Positions 15,120 to 24,302 are shown, counted from the first letter of the stretch. The stretch is DNA of 43,363 nt from Lentimicrobiaceae bacterium (GCA_028697555.1 JAQVEX010000018.1:1-43363); one strand, 5' to 3'. Translations and numbers: made by a program. Notes: generated by a model not told the origin, from the letters alone.

Positions 15120-16568
15120 TTATTTAAAAATTTGTGTGATTCTGTTTTCCTTGCTGTAATCTTTAACAGTCTTTACATTTTGAATATGATTAATTAAAGC
15201 TTGAGCTGTAGTTATATACATAGAAGTGCCAACATCCTTATGTTCAAAATTGTATGCTGTAGCTGCGTACGAACTTATAGCTACCTTATAGGTTTTATTC
15301 AAATCTATGGGTTTGCCTTTTATAAATGCTTCAATTTTTTCCACATTTTTTTCGGCATCAAAAGTGTATTTTACATCAAAACCTGATGGTATAGTCTCGT
15401 TGTGATCTACCGGATAAGAAGCATACAAGTAATTAAGAATTTCTTGTCCTGTAAGATTAATTGTAAGCAATTCGTTGCCAAAAGGATCTAATTTATAGAC
15501 ATCTAATAGTGTGATATCTCCTTTTTTAAGCTCATTAATTCTGACTCCGCCAGGGTTTTGAAGAGCTACATCAGCATTAGCTATAATTCTATTAGCATCT
15601 GCCATTAAATAGCCTAACGCATCGTAAGTTGTAAAATCGGTACTTGCCTTACCTACCACGACAGATAATGTCGGAGAATCGTTATACTTGTCAACCATTG
15701 CTCTGATACTAGAATCTTCTTTTGTGAAATTCTCTATACTAATTAGTTGCGTGGTTATTGAAACTTTTTTGTTATCGACATTTATACGTTGCAAAGTTGC
15801 ATTACGAAGTTTATTTCCAGCCTGCGTAATAACAATTCCGTTATGAACTTGTTGATCTTCCACAATTGTGTGCGAATGTCCACCTATGATAAGGTGCAAA
15901 CCTTTATCTGCCATTATTTCCGATAGTATTACATCTTCTTCAAAACCAATATGCGTTAGGGCTACAAAAACATCGGCAGAATCTTTAAGAAATGCATAGT
16001 TTGGAGCTACTTCAAAAGGATTTGTGAAAACTAAATCTTGCACTCTAACCGGATGAGTATCGGGAATGCCTGTATTGTTGACTTGCAACAAACCTAAGAA
16101 AGCAACCTTAAGTCCATTGTTAAGTTTGTAAATTACGTAAGGTTTGACTTTAAAATCGGGGATTGTTGGTGCTTGCATGTTTGCACATAAGTAATCAAAA
16201 TTTGATTTACGCATTAGTGCATCAAGTTCGTTCAAACCAACGTCAAATTCGTGATTTCCCAAACAAGTAAGATTAAATTTAACGGCATTCATCAGCTCTA
16301 TCATTGGTAAGCCTTTTTCCGAATATTGGTCGTTAACGGGATTACCTGTTTGATTATCGCCGGCTGAAACCAACAACAAATCGGGATATACTCCACGTAA
16401 ACTATCGACAAGTGCTGCAAATTTAGGGAAGTTGTCTACATTGGCATGCAAATCGTTTACCGACAATATTACAACTTCGTTTACATTTTGTTTTTTACAG
16501 TTGGTAAGCAAAAGCGGAATTATTAACAATCCGCAGAGTGCTATAAGTAATGTTTTGAAATTTTTCAT
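15120..16568 (-). CDS. 5'-nucleotidase/UshA-type metallophosphatase, lipoprotein
   Basis: The 482 residues begin with a lipoprotein-like signal (LIIPLLLTNCKKQN; Cys24 could be lipidated). The calcineurin-like metallophosphatase domain shows NDLHANVDNF, SAGDNQTGNP, GNHEFDVG, a metal His in ALTHIGFEED, and GGHSHT. The C-terminal 5'-nucleotidase substrate domain has NPGGVR and FGNELLTINLTG. The family removes phosphate from extracellular nucleotides, releasing nucleosides for uptake; some members act on other phosphoesters. Its start overlaps the stop of the preceding ThiS-like gene by ATGA, implying translational coupling. It should act in the periplasm or at the outer membrane. Confidence 0.93.
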   Translation of the reverse strand: MKNFKTLLIALCGLLIIPLLLTNCKKQNVNEVVILSVNDLHANVDNFPKFAALVDSLRGVYPDLLLVSAGDNQTGNPVNDQYSEKGLPMIELMNAVKFNLTCLGNHEFDVGLNELDALMRKSNFDYLCANMQAPTIPDFKVKPYVIYKLNNGLKVAFLGLLQVNNTGIPDTHPVRVQDLVFTNPFEVAPNYAFLKDSADVFVALTHIGFEEDVILSEIMADKGLHLIIGGHSHTIVEDQQVHNGIVITQAGNKLRNATLQRINVDNKKVSITTQLISIENFTKEDSSIRAMVDKYNDSPTLSVVVGKASTDFTTYDALGYLMADANRIIANADVALQNPGGVRINELKKGDITLLDVYKLDPFGNELLTINLTGQEILNYLYASYPVDHNETIPSGFDVKYTFDAEKNVEKIEAFIKGKPIDLNKTYKVAISSYAATAYNFEHKDVGTSMYITTAQALINHIQNVKTVKDYSKENRITQIFK

Positions 16569-16825
16569 GTTCTGTTTTTTTTGTTACAAAATTTTGATAT
16601 TAATTTATTAAAAAATGTTTCTTTCTTTTCGTCGACCATTATTTTTAGTGTCGAATTTTCGGAAAGGCTTCCGTCCTTATCCACTACATTTCCATATCCA
16701 TCTTTTACCTGTGGCAATGGATTAGGTAATTGCTGATTTTTAAGTACGTAATACTTCCTGACTGCATCTTTTACTTTGGCTCCTTCATGCAGTTGAATTA
16801 CCGTATCGTTAACTTTTACGTTCAT
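16565..16825 (-). CDS. Small beta-grasp (ThiS/MoaD-like) protein of unknown function
   Basis: The N-terminus of this 86-residue protein (MNVKVNDTVIQLHEGAKVKD) follows the ThiS/MoaD pattern of a strand, a turn and a strand before a helix. STLKIMVDE provides the last strand. The C-terminal Gly-Gly needed for sulfur transfer is absent; instead there is a basic Lys/Asn-rich tail (KFCNKKNRT). It is therefore not a functional sulfur carrier by sequence and may be a binding or structural domain. It overlaps the downstream nucleotidase by 4 bp. The fold is my reading of a short sequence, so confidence in it is low; that the gene is real is well supported by the overlap and the promoter upstream. Confidence 0.7.
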   Translation of the reverse strand: MNVKVNDTVIQLHEGAKVKDAVRKYYVLKNQQLPNPLPQVKDGYGNVVDKDGSLSENSTLKIMVDEKKETFFNKLISKFCNKKNRT

Positions 16826-16927
16826 ATGTTTATAATTTTATTTTTATATCGAGCATAAGCAATGCCACAATAAGCTTACATCTTAATTAAGTATTTATTA
16901 ACAAAAAACTCATTATCAGCATCATTG

Positions 16928-16935
16928 CAAAGATA
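16928..16935 (-). promoter_or_regulatory. Promoter -7 box of the ThiS-like/nucleotidase/DUF6150 operon
   Basis: TATCTTTG on the minus strand matches TAnnTTTG exactly and is followed by CA. It would give a leader of about 95 nt before the start at 16825. Confidence 0.6.
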
Positions 16936-16977
16936 GAAAAATTATCTGTAATGAAATATCACCAACAACTTTTAATA

Positions 16978-17565
16978 TTAAAAACTAACCTCAACTGCAT
17001 CTTTGGCACCTTCAACAGATTTGAAATATGGTTTTTCTGTAAATGAAAACAATCTAGCAAATAAATTAGTTGGGAATCGTCTGACGTAAGTATTATATTC
17101 TTTAGACACCTCGTTAAAACGTCTTCTTTCGTATGCTATTCTGTTTTCTGTACTTTCTAACTGCGATTGAAGCGTAATAAAGTTTTCGTTGGCTTTTAAG
17201 TCGGGATAGCGCTCAATAACAAGCAAAAGCCGTGATAAAGCTTCGCTCAATATATCTTGCGTGCTTTGATATTGTGCCAAAATGTTTTCATTAATATCAT
17301 CGTAGTTAACTTTAGTATTGGTGGCACTAGCACGAGCTTTAACAACCTCTTCTAATGTTTCTTGCTCGTGCTGTGCATAGCCTTTAACGGTATTTACCAA
17401 ATTCGGAATAAGGTCGGCACGACGCTGGTATTGAGTTTCCACCTGACTCCAAGCTGTTTTTACATCTTCTTCGAACTTAACAAATCTATTATATATTCTA
17501 ATTGTACTTAGCAGTAGAATTACAACTATAATAATTACCGATATAATTAATGTCTTAGTTTTCAT
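16978..17565 (-). CDS. LemA family protein
   Basis: The 195-residue protein has an N-terminal membrane helix (about 5-23), after which the long LemA helical bundle faces the periplasm. Diagnostic motifs are YNRFVKFEEDVKTAWSQVET, QRRADLIPNLVNTVKGYA, and YNTYVRRFPTNLFA. LemA proteins are widespread; their molecular function is unclear, though they often sit beside TPM/YgcG or M48 genes. Here neither partner is adjacent: the neighbours are the nucleotidase operon and a beta-helix protein. It is complete in length. Confidence 0.95.
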   Translation of the reverse strand: MKTKTLIISVIIIVVILLLSTIRIYNRFVKFEEDVKTAWSQVETQYQRRADLIPNLVNTVKGYAQHEQETLEEVVKARASATNTKVNYDDINENILAQYQSTQDILSEALSRLLLVIERYPDLKANENFITLQSQLESTENRIAYERRRFNEVSKEYNTYVRRFPTNLFARLFSFTEKPYFKSVEGAKDAVEVSF

Positions 17566-17677
17566 TTATTTATTAATTTTAGTTATTACATAAAAACCTA
17601 TATATACGGGAGTTAAATATGAATAGTGTAAAATAGACACATATTTTTCGTCAAAAGCTATTTGCAGCCACCACTTA

Positions 17678-17708
17678 CGTCTCACTTGTTTTTAAAACAA
17701 GTGAGACG
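17678..17708 (-). terminator. Strong perfect hairpin between LemA and the beta-helix gene
   Basis: CGTCTCACTTGTTTT and its exact complement form a 15-bp stem with almost no loop, about 50 bp after the stop of the beta-helix gene. No T-run follows on the minus strand, so the hairpin may be a terminator or a processing signal. The rest of 17566-17760 holds no gene. Confidence 0.5.
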
Positions 17709-17760
17709 AATGTTAATTTGTGCTTTGTTCAACAAATACTGTTTGTACAGAAAAAACTTT

Positions 17761-19338
17761 TTACTCTATTGCTTGCATTCCAACATCCTCAATAGCTCCA
17801 ATTAGTTTAATAGCTTTTTCCAAGGAATAATAGTTGTGAAACATAGTTACAGAACTTCTGATGGTGCCAACCATATTCATACCCATAGCCTGACGGAATA
17901 CATTAGCAGGCGAATTTGGGTCATGGCTTGCTTCTTCACTATAAGCAACATTGATAAATCCGTTTAAGTACGGATGATCAATAGCTTCGGTAAGTTCCGG
18001 ATAGTCTTCAGGAGTAGCTGTAATATTTCCTTGTGCAGAAGTAAGGTCTTCAACATCTTCGAACATATCGGTACGAATACGCATAAACTTTCCTCCTTGG
18101 CTTGGTAGAGTCAGGTCAGCTTGCTTATTTAAGAAGAATAAATTGTTGTTAACATGAATTTTTCTGCTTTCCTCGCGTGAATCAATACGTGTTTTGTCTA
18201 AACCTGAGAAACATGAGCCTCCTATAATATTATCGTGCACGTTATAATGTACTCCTGTCATGAAGCGGAAACCGTATCCCATATCTTCAAATTCTTTTGT
18301 ACGGCTCCAAGCAAAAAGTATTGTATTATATGCAAACTCAACTTCTTCCTGTATAGCAGCGTGAGTAGCCGAGGTGCCACGAATTTCGACAGCAGCCATA
18401 CGCGAGTTTAAAAACAAGTTGTTGATAACTCTGACGGTTGTAGTGCGTATTCCCATCTGAATACCATAGTTGCTGGCATTAAGGAATAAGCAGTTTTGTA
18501 TTGTTATGTCGCAATTTTCGGCTGAACCACCCAAAAGCGGTTGAACATTAGATATTACGTCTCTTACTCCATGATTTCCACCTTTTGTTGGAGGCGGCAA
18601 AAATCTTCCGGTTTCAACTCCATCGGGCTGACCACGCTCGCTGTCGCTTGGACTAATACTATATCCGGTTTGCCAACCTCTATCTAAAATTAAACCGTCG
18701 AATACAACATTTGCATTTTTCAAGTTGACTGTAAGAAGGCTTTTATTAGACGAAGTACCTGATTGTTCCGGACGAGGCTGTATAGTTGTTTGATATTTTA
18801 TTGGGTCGCGTTGCGAAAAGTCGCTATTGTAGCCTCCTATTAAACTAACAGCTTTATTTAGTTCAACAAAACCAATATTCATTAGCCCCAAATAATTACC
18901 TTCGGCTATGCGGATAACGTCTCCATCTCTGGCTTCATTAATGGCTTTTTGAATATTTTTATAAGGAGCATCTTTACTACCGTCGTTGCGGTTGCTGCCT
19001 GTTGAAAAAGAAACGTAAATATCGTTACCTTTTGCTTTTACTACAGATACAGTACCTGTACTTGAACTTGAACTTGAACTTGAACTTGAACTTGAACTCG
19101 TGGTAGTAGTTGTAGGTTTGTTGCCTTTTCTGCCGGCGCCCTTTTTAGCCGATTGTTCAATCTTATCGAAACCTTTTTCGGTTGTTTGATACGACTTTTG
19201 CTTAACCTTTTGCTCTACTCTTTCTTCGGTAGAGCGCTTAATTTGCTTACCAAGTCTTTTTACGTCAATTTGAGCATTTGTTGGAGTTGCTATTAAGCAT
19301 ATAAATGCCACCACTAGTACGCCAATTAATTTTTTCAT
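17761..19338 (-). CDS. Secreted right-handed beta-helix protein with DUF1565-type region and Ser linker
   Basis: The 525 residues start with a signal peptide (MKKLIGVLVVAFICLIATPTNAQ) and a charged Lys/Glu-rich segment (about 24-70). A Thr/Ser linker of about 19 residues (near 75-94) is encoded by a hexanucleotide repeat. From about 107 the sequence reads DIYVSFSTGSNRNDGS followed by APYKNIQKAINEARDGDVIRI, the opening of the DUF1565/pectate-lyase-like parallel beta-helix. Asn-rich coils such as NCDITIQNCLFLNASNYGIQ continue to about 380. No catalytic residues were recognised, so it may bind or cut polysaccharide. There is no T9SS sorting tail. It ends 195 bp before the LemA start and is a single-gene unit. 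Confidence 0.85.
   Translation of the reverse strand: MKKLIGVLVVAFICLIATPTNAQIDVKRLGKQIKRSTEERVEQKVKQKSYQTTEKGFDKIEQSAKKGAGRKGNKPTTTTTSSSSSSSSSSSSSTGTVSVVKAKGNDIYVSFSTGSNRNDGSKDAPYKNIQKAINEARDGDVIRIAEGNYLGLMNIGFVELNKAVSLIGGYNSDFSQRDPIKYQTTIQPRPEQSGTSSNKSLLTVNLKNANVVFDGLILDRGWQTGYSISPSDSERGQPDGVETGRFLPPPTKGGNHGVRDVISNVQPLLGGSAENCDITIQNCLFLNASNYGIQMGIRTTTVRVINNLFLNSRMAAVEIRGTSATHAAIQEEVEFAYNTILFAWSRTKEFEDMGYGFRFMTGVHYNVHDNIIGGSCFSGLDKTRIDSREESRKIHVNNNLFFLNKQADLTLPSQGGKFMRIRTDMFEDVEDLTSAQGNITATPEDYPELTEAIDHPYLNGFINVAYSEEASHDPNSPANVFRQAMGMNMVGTIRSSVTMFHNYYSLEKAIKLIGAIEDVGMQAIE
19060..19098 (-). repeat. Hexanucleotide microsatellite coding for poly-Ser
   Basis: The plus strand reads CTTGAA repeated six to seven times, coding Ser-Ser on the minus strand inside the beta-helix gene. 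Copy-number change would lengthen or shorten the linker by two residues without a frameshift. Confidence 0.85.
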
Positions 19339-19371
19339 TTTATTTAATATTTATTTGTGTTAATAATTTTA

Positions 19372-19538
19372 TGATGAGTGATGGGTCTCGAGTTACGAGT
19401 TACGAGTTACGAGTTATGAGTTATGAGTTATGAGTTATGAGTTACGATTCTACAAACTCAATACTAAATACTCAGAACTCAGAACTCAATACTCTCCCGA
19501 AACTTCGGGATAACCCGTACCGCGCAACACGCAACTAC
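19372..19538 (+). repeat. Heptad-periodic array (GAGTTAY then ACTCAAT/ACTCAGA) with palindrome
   Basis: About 24 consecutive 7-mers: GAGTTAC x3, GAGTTAT x4, GAGTTAC, then CTCAATA, CTAAATA, CTCAGAA x2, CTCAATA, then the palindrome TCCCGAAACTTCGGGA (19495-19510), then GCAACAC types running into the stop codon of the S74 gene. The GAGTTAT half is complementary to the CTCAGAA half, allowing a long imperfect hairpin. It occupies the 196-bp gap between the S74 gene and the beta-helix gene. Confidence 0.8.
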
Positions 19539-21394
19539 CTATTACTCAATCTGTTAATTTGCTCTTGTTGGTCTCTTACAATTTGTTCCAACTCTTGTAT
19601 AGCTTTAACCAATACGGGTATTATTTCGGCATATTTTACGCCGTAATAGGTATGGTCGGCATCTTCGGGAGTTTTGCCTTTTTCGGCAACAACTGCGTCG
19701 GGTATAATTTGTTGCAATTCTTGAGCTGAGAAACCTAAGTTTCTGCCTGTTCCCAATCTAACGCCCTCATTTTTCCATTGATAGCTTATAGGACGCAATT
19801 TTAATACCGATTGCAAGCCGTAGTTTAGGTCTTGTATAGCCGATTTGTCGCGTTCGTCACTGGTTTGTATGGTACCGTTTGTCGCCCATACTGCAGTAAA
19901 TCTTCTAGCCGATTCTCCTAATATAGCACCTTCGTCACTGGCGGGCTCTAAGTATCCGAAAGTACCACTAAAATTGCCAAAAAATAGACCTGCACCGGTT
20001 CCGCTATCTTTTCCGGCATAAATGTAAAGTCCTTGATTACTATTAACCATATCTGTTCTTAAAGCAAAATATTGATTTGTACCTATCATCCTGAGCGTGC
20101 CTGCTACAACACTTGAATTACTTCGAGCTTCAACTTCAAAAAATTTGTTTCCATTAGCTTTATTAATTCGGATAGCAGGACTGTTTCCATCATATTTATT
20201 TTGTATAACAAGTGCCGCCTTACTGTTTGAATTATTTTCAAGCTCTAAAGCAACACCGCCTGAATTTGTATTTCTGAAAACAGCTGCAGCGTGTGTGCTA
20301 CTGTTAGTTCCTGCCATTATACCTCTTTGTGTACCACCATCAACTCTGAGCTTTGAACCAGTGTACCAGTCAGTTGAGGTGCTTATTTCACCAATATCAA
20401 CTCTACCTGAATTGTGGTTAATAACAAATGGTGTTGCGCTGTTATTACTAGAATTACCAGGGTCTGGTCCTATTTTTAAGTGCTTGTCAGTTCCAACATC
20501 ATATATAGACCAACGCTTGTTTAAATCTATTCTGGCTGGAATAGCATAATCCGGACTACTACCTCCATCAATATTCATAGAAGTCCAAGAATTAGGATAG
20601 CCTAAATAAATATCACCTGCATCATATGTAAAGTTATCACTACCGCCAAAGGCCCCGCTATTATTGTACTGTACAGAACCATAGTTACCGCCTGGTGTTC
20701 CGCCACCGCTACCGGTGTTATCATTAGCCGGCGCCCATGTGCTACCGTTCCATTTTAATACTTGTCCGTTTAAAGCTCCTTGTTGGGCTATTTTTAGCTT
20801 GTTAGCCGTTGTGCCCTCTCCTGCCAGCGTAGCATCGGTTTGTACTACTTGTGTACCCCAGTTGTCGCCACCGCCACTGCTGGGTAGGGTTACTGTGTTA
20901 CCTTGGCTTATGGTTAGCTGTGTGCCGCTTATGCTCAAAGTTTGCAACTCGTTGGTTGGGTCGGCGTCGGCGTCGTTTATATTTACAACGTCTTGTGCCA
21001 AGCGTGCATATGGTACCGATAACATCTCAAAGGTACCCATATCCACGTAGTTAGTACCACCATGCTCATCTACGCCTATTTGTAACCATTTGGTGCCGGT
21101 TCCCCAGTTTATTGCTCCAAACGAACCATATATGGGGTTGCCATAACCTATTATGGCATTAAAAGTTCCTAAGGAATTTGTCCATGGGGTATGACGTTCC
21201 GAAAACACCTCACTTCCGCTACTTGAGCCTGTACGAATTGTGAATTTAACGGCTATTTGTTTGTTTGCTATTGGTGTGCCTGCTGCATTGCGGGCTACTG
21301 CCTGATAATTAATCTTTTGGGGTACTTGACCCATCAGGCTTATGCTTAAAAGGCTTAATAAGATTACTAAACCAAAAAGTGTTATTTTTTTCAT
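19535..21394 (-). CDS. Secreted S74-type tail-fibre-domain protein, copy A
   Basis: The 619 residues start with a signal peptide (MKKITLFGLVILLSLLSISLMGQ) and an N-terminal domain opening VPQKINYQAVARNAAG (24-130), common to Bacteroidota surface proteins. A Gly/Ser/Asn-rich middle follows (about 150-500). The C-terminal intramolecular chaperone of peptidase S74 begins TSDERDKSAIQDLNYGLQSV and includes NLGFSAQELQ and YGVKYAEIIPVLVKAIQELE, ending in a short coiled coil. S74 chaperones trimerise fibres and usually cleave themselves off. No prophage genes are present. It is a near-identical partner of the copy at 22348-24249 at both ends but differs in the middle. Confidence 0.9.
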   Translation of the reverse strand: MKKITLFGLVILLSLLSISLMGQVPQKINYQAVARNAAGTPIANKQIAVKFTIRTGSSSGSEVFSERHTPWTNSLGTFNAIIGYGNPIYGSFGAINWGTGTKWLQIGVDEHGGTNYVDMGTFEMLSVPYARLAQDVVNINDADADPTNELQTLSISGTQLTISQGNTVTLPSSGGGDNWGTQVVQTDATLAGEGTTANKLKIAQQGALNGQVLKWNGSTWAPANDNTGSGGGTPGGNYGSVQYNNSGAFGGSDNFTYDAGDIYLGYPNSWTSMNIDGGSSPDYAIPARIDLNKRWSIYDVGTDKHLKIGPDPGNSSNNSATPFVINHNSGRVDIGEISTSTDWYTGSKLRVDGGTQRGIMAGTNSSTHAAAVFRNTNSGGVALELENNSNSKAALVIQNKYDGNSPAIRINKANGNKFFEVEARSNSSVVAGTLRMIGTNQYFALRTDMVNSNQGLYIYAGKDSGTGAGLFFGNFSGTFGYLEPASDEGAILGESARRFTAVWATNGTIQTSDERDKSAIQDLNYGLQSVLKLRPISYQWKNEGVRLGTGRNLGFSAQELQQIIPDAVVAEKGKTPEDADHTYYGVKYAEIIPVLVKAIQELEQIVRDQQEQINRLSNR

Positions 21395-21447
21395 ATTTGT
21401 GTATTTTTTTTAATTAATGTTTAGGTTAACTTTTTGTTTTGTTTAAT

Positions 21448-21960
21448 TTATTTTACAATTGTTATCTTTTTTAATGCTCTATAAGGTTTTTGTTCGCCTC
21501 CTTGCAAGTGTATGTAATAAACTCCTGCACTTAGGTGTTCAACCTGTATTTGAGCATTAAGACGATTACCCGGCTCTAAGGTGAGTTTGCCGGCTGATAG
21601 TAGCTTACCACTGTTGTCTAACAAACTGTAAGTGCAAGCTCCGTCTGCCGGTAATGTGCCTTGAAGGTTTACAACATCTATTGCCGGATTTGGATAGCAT
21701 GAAATTGAGTTGTCGATGATTTCGGGCTTGGGTACGTTTACGTAACCCTCATCACCTTGTTGATAACCCTGAGTTATGTAAAAATTAGCAGGGTTAATGT
21801 TTTCAACCGGTGTAGGCTGACCCATTGTCCACGACAACTGCAAATTACCTCCGGTGCTGTTAGTTCCGCATGAACTCAACACCTGACGTGGAATACTCTG
21901 AGAATATAGTAAAGATACTATAAACAGAGACAACGCAATTAATGTGAATTTTCTTAACAT
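21448..21960 (-). CDS. Small T9SS type A sorting domain protein, copy A
   Basis: The 170 residues comprise a signal peptide (MLRKFTLIALSLFIVSLLYS), a short mature region with SSCGTNSTGGNLQLSWTMGQ, and a C-terminal T9SS type A sorting domain (about 90-170). Its usual signs are CYPNPAIDVVNLQG, YSLLDNSGKLL, LSAGVYYIHLQ and KKITIVK. The protein is almost nothing but the sorting tail and a 60-residue head, and is probably anchored to the outer surface after the tail is removed. It lies 53 bp before the S74 gene, probably in one transcript. It is about 90% identical by eye to copy B at 24303-24815. Confidence 0.9.
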   Translation of the reverse strand: MLRKFTLIALSLFIVSLLYSQSIPRQVLSSCGTNSTGGNLQLSWTMGQPTPVENINPANFYITQGYQQGDEGYVNVPKPEIIDNSISCYPNPAIDVVNLQGTLPADGACTYSLLDNSGKLLSAGKLTLEPGNRLNAQIQVEHLSAGVYYIHLQGGEQKPYRALKKITIVK

Positions 21961-22190
21961 AATGTTGTTTTTAATTGATTAATATAATTTTAGCTGGTTT
22001 TTTATCCCGCACCTGCGGCATTTTTGTGTTTTTTGTTTTTTGCTTCACCTCCTTTCTTGTTTTTAGTATTAATATTAGTTTTCATGTGGGTTTTTAATTT
22101 TTTTTAGGTACTCAACCATCTTTTTACGTTGCAAAAAAACATAAAAAGATAATACAAAAAACAGGTATTTCTACCTGTTTTTCTTAAAAA
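21961..22190 (-). promoter_or_regulatory. Leader of copy A: duplicated 5' region with two hairpins
   Basis: The leader contains the CCGCACCTGCGG hairpin (22007-22018) and an A/T-rich stretch reading TTTTTTTGCAACG on the minus strand, loosely like a -7 box. The hairpin AACAGGTATTTCTACCTGTT (near 22158-22180), followed by T or preceded by A on each strand, could stop transcription of the upstream S74 gene. The same elements are at 24816-25045. Role inferred from conservation only. Confidence 0.5.
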
Positions 22191-22347
22191 TTTGGGTTGG
22201 TGGGTGATGGGTGGTGGGTGGCAATGTACAATTAGCAATTAGCAATTAACAATTAGTAATTAGTAATTAGTAATTAGTAATTGATAATTACTCATTGATA
22301 ATTGCTAATTGATAAAAAACCAGCAACACGAAACACGTAACCCGCAA
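22191..22347 (+). repeat. Heptad-periodic array (GGTGATG, AATTAGT, GCAACAC types)
   Basis: About 22 consecutive 7-mers: GGGTGAT/GGGTGGT first, then AATTAGC x2, AATTAAC, AATTAGT x4, AATTGAT variants, then CAGCAAC, ACGAAAC, ACGTAAC, CCGCAAC up to the stop codon of the copy B S74 gene. The unit sequence changes three times while the 7-bp phase continues. Confidence 0.85.
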
Positions 22348-24249
22348 CTACTTATTACTCAATTTGTCAATTAGTTTCTGTTGGTCGTTTACAATTTGTT
22401 TCAACTCTTGTTGTTCGTTTGTAGTTTTTTCCAACATTTGCTCTAACTCTTGTATAGCTTTAACCAAAACGGGTATTATTTCGGCATATTTTACGCCGTA
22501 GTAGGTATGGTCGGCATCTTCGGGGGTTTTGCCTTTTTCGGCAACAACAGCGTCAGGTATAACTTTTTGTAATTCTTGAGCCGAGAAACCTAAGTTTGTG
22601 CCTGTGCCCATTCTGATATCTTCATTTTTCCATTGATAGCTAATAGGACGCAATTTTAATACAGATTGCAAGCCGTAATTTAGGTCTTGTATAGCCGATT
22701 TATCGCGTTCGTCACTGGTATTTATTGTACCGTTTGTTGCATATAATGCTATAAATCTATACCCGGCTTCTCCAAGTTGAACCTTATCGTTAGTTACAGG
22801 GTCAAGGTAAGCCTTATTACCTGTCGGGTAATACCCAAAAAATAAGCTTTCTCCGACAGAACTGCTTTCACCAGCATAAATATAAAGACCTCTGTTGGCA
22901 TTAACAATATCTGTCCTCAAATGAAAATATCTATCAGTTCCATAACCTTCAATATACCCCCCATTATTGTCCGAGTTTCCATAAGTACCCAATCTAAGAG
23001 CTAGGTTATCGTTAGATTTATAAGCATCTATAAATCCACCTCCACTGTTATTGGCTTTATTTATACGAAGTGCCGGCTTACTGCTTGAACTACTTTCAAG
23101 CTCTAAAGCTACACCATTTGTAGATGCATTCTTTAGAAGAGCTGTAGGATACATAGCTGAATTATTAGCTGCCGTAATTGCTCTGAGTTCAGCAGCTTCA
23201 ACTCTTAATTTTGAAGCAGTATGTATCATGCTTATACTAGTTATTTCACCAATATCTACACTACCTGTGTTGTACTTAATAACAATAGGTGTTGCGTTGT
23301 TATTACTAGAATTACCAGGGTCTGGTCCTATTTTTAAGTGCTTGTCAGCTCCAACATCATATATAGACCAGCGTTTGTTTAAATCTAATCTGGCTGGTAC
23401 ATTGTAATTTGGATCACCTCCACCATTAATATTTATTGAAGCATGTACACTTGGATATTCAACATATAAGTCGCCTGAACCACTGTATGTAAAGTATTCA
23501 TTTCCTCCAAAAGAACCGCCACTATTGTACTGTACAGCACTTGAGCTACCGCCTGGTGTACCGCCACTGCTACCGGTGTTATCATCAGCGGGTGCCCATG
23601 TGCTACCGTTCCATTTTAATACTTGTCCGTTTAAAGCTCCTTGTTGGGCTATTTTTAGCTTGTTGGCAGTGGTTCCGTTTCCGGCTAGTGTTGCATCGGT
23701 TTCTACAACTTGTGTACCCCAGTTGTCGCCACCGTCAGGCAAAGTTACAGTATTACCTTGGCTTATGGTTAACTGTGTGCCGCTTATGCTCAAAGTTTGC
23801 AACTCGTTGGTTGGGTCGGCGTCGGCGTCGTTTATATTTACAACGTCTTGTGCCAAGCGTGCATATGGTACCGATAACATTTCAAAGGTACCCATATCCA
23901 CGTAGTTAGTACCACCATGTTCATCTACGCCTATTTGTAACCATTTGGTGCCGGTTCCCCAGTTTATTGCTCCAAACGAACCATATATGGGGTTGCCATA
24001 ACCTATTATGGCATTAAAAGTTCCTAAGGAATTTGTCCATGGGGTATGACGTTCCGAAAACACCTCACTTCCGCTACTTGAACCTGTGCGAATTGTGAAT
24101 TTTACTGCAATTTGTTTGTTTGCTATGGGGTTGCCTGCTGCATCGCGGGCTACTGCCTGATAATTAATCTTTTGGGGCACTTGACCCATCAGGCTTATGC
24201 TTAAAAGGCTTAATAAGATTACTAAACCAAAAAGTGTGATTTTTTTCAT
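22348..24249 (-). CDS. Secreted S74-type tail-fibre-domain protein, copy B
   Basis: This 633-residue paralogue of the copy at 19535-21394 has the same signal peptide and the same VPQKINYQAVARDAAG domain. Its middle is diverged: islands such as LNKRWSIYDVGADKHLKIGP are shared between copies, but flanking stretches, for example before LRVEAAELR, are not. The C-terminal S74 chaperone is again near identical (TSDERDKSAIQDLNYGLQSV). The final coiled coil is longer by about 14 residues (LEKTTNEQQELKQIVNDQQK). Conserved ends and a variable middle suggest either recombination of the fibre shaft or relaxed selection on it. It lies 53 bp after its T9SS partner gene, like copy A. Ligand and assembly are unknown. 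Confidence 0.9.
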   Translation of the reverse strand: MKKITLFGLVILLSLLSISLMGQVPQKINYQAVARDAAGNPIANKQIAVKFTIRTGSSSGSEVFSERHTPWTNSLGTFNAIIGYGNPIYGSFGAINWGTGTKWLQIGVDEHGGTNYVDMGTFEMLSVPYARLAQDVVNINDADADPTNELQTLSISGTQLTISQGNTVTLPDGGDNWGTQVVETDATLAGNGTTANKLKIAQQGALNGQVLKWNGSTWAPADDNTGSSGGTPGGSSSAVQYNSGGSFGGNEYFTYSGSGDLYVEYPSVHASININGGGDPNYNVPARLDLNKRWSIYDVGADKHLKIGPDPGNSSNNNATPIVIKYNTGSVDIGEITSISMIHTASKLRVEAAELRAITAANNSAMYPTALLKNASTNGVALELESSSSSKPALRINKANNSGGGFIDAYKSNDNLALRLGTYGNSDNNGGYIEGYGTDRYFHLRTDIVNANRGLYIYAGESSSVGESLFFGYYPTGNKAYLDPVTNDKVQLGEAGYRFIALYATNGTINTSDERDKSAIQDLNYGLQSVLKLRPISYQWKNEDIRMGTGTNLGFSAQELQKVIPDAVVAEKGKTPEDADHTYYGVKYAEIIPVLVKAIQELEQMLEKTTNEQQELKQIVNDQQKLIDKLSNK

Positions 24250-24302
24250 ATTTGTGTATTTTTTTTAATTAATGTTTAGGTTAACTTTTTGTTTTGTTTA
24301 AT

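Larger units (their letters stand above)
19535..22190 (-). repeat. Tandem duplication unit A (leader + T9SS gene + S74 gene)
   Basis: This unit is matched by 22348-25045: same gene order and same 53-bp spacer between the genes. The leaders are almost identical, with a CCGCACCTGCGG hairpin, a GCAAAAAAA tract and an AACAGGTATTTCTACCTGTT hairpin. Both ends of each unit fall in heptad arrays. Confidence 0.85.

Noticed and set aside
20097..23909. Long plus-strand frames opposite the S74 genes
   Set aside because: They are antisense of the Gly/Ser/Asn-rich coding regions and appear in both copies only because the genes are duplicated.
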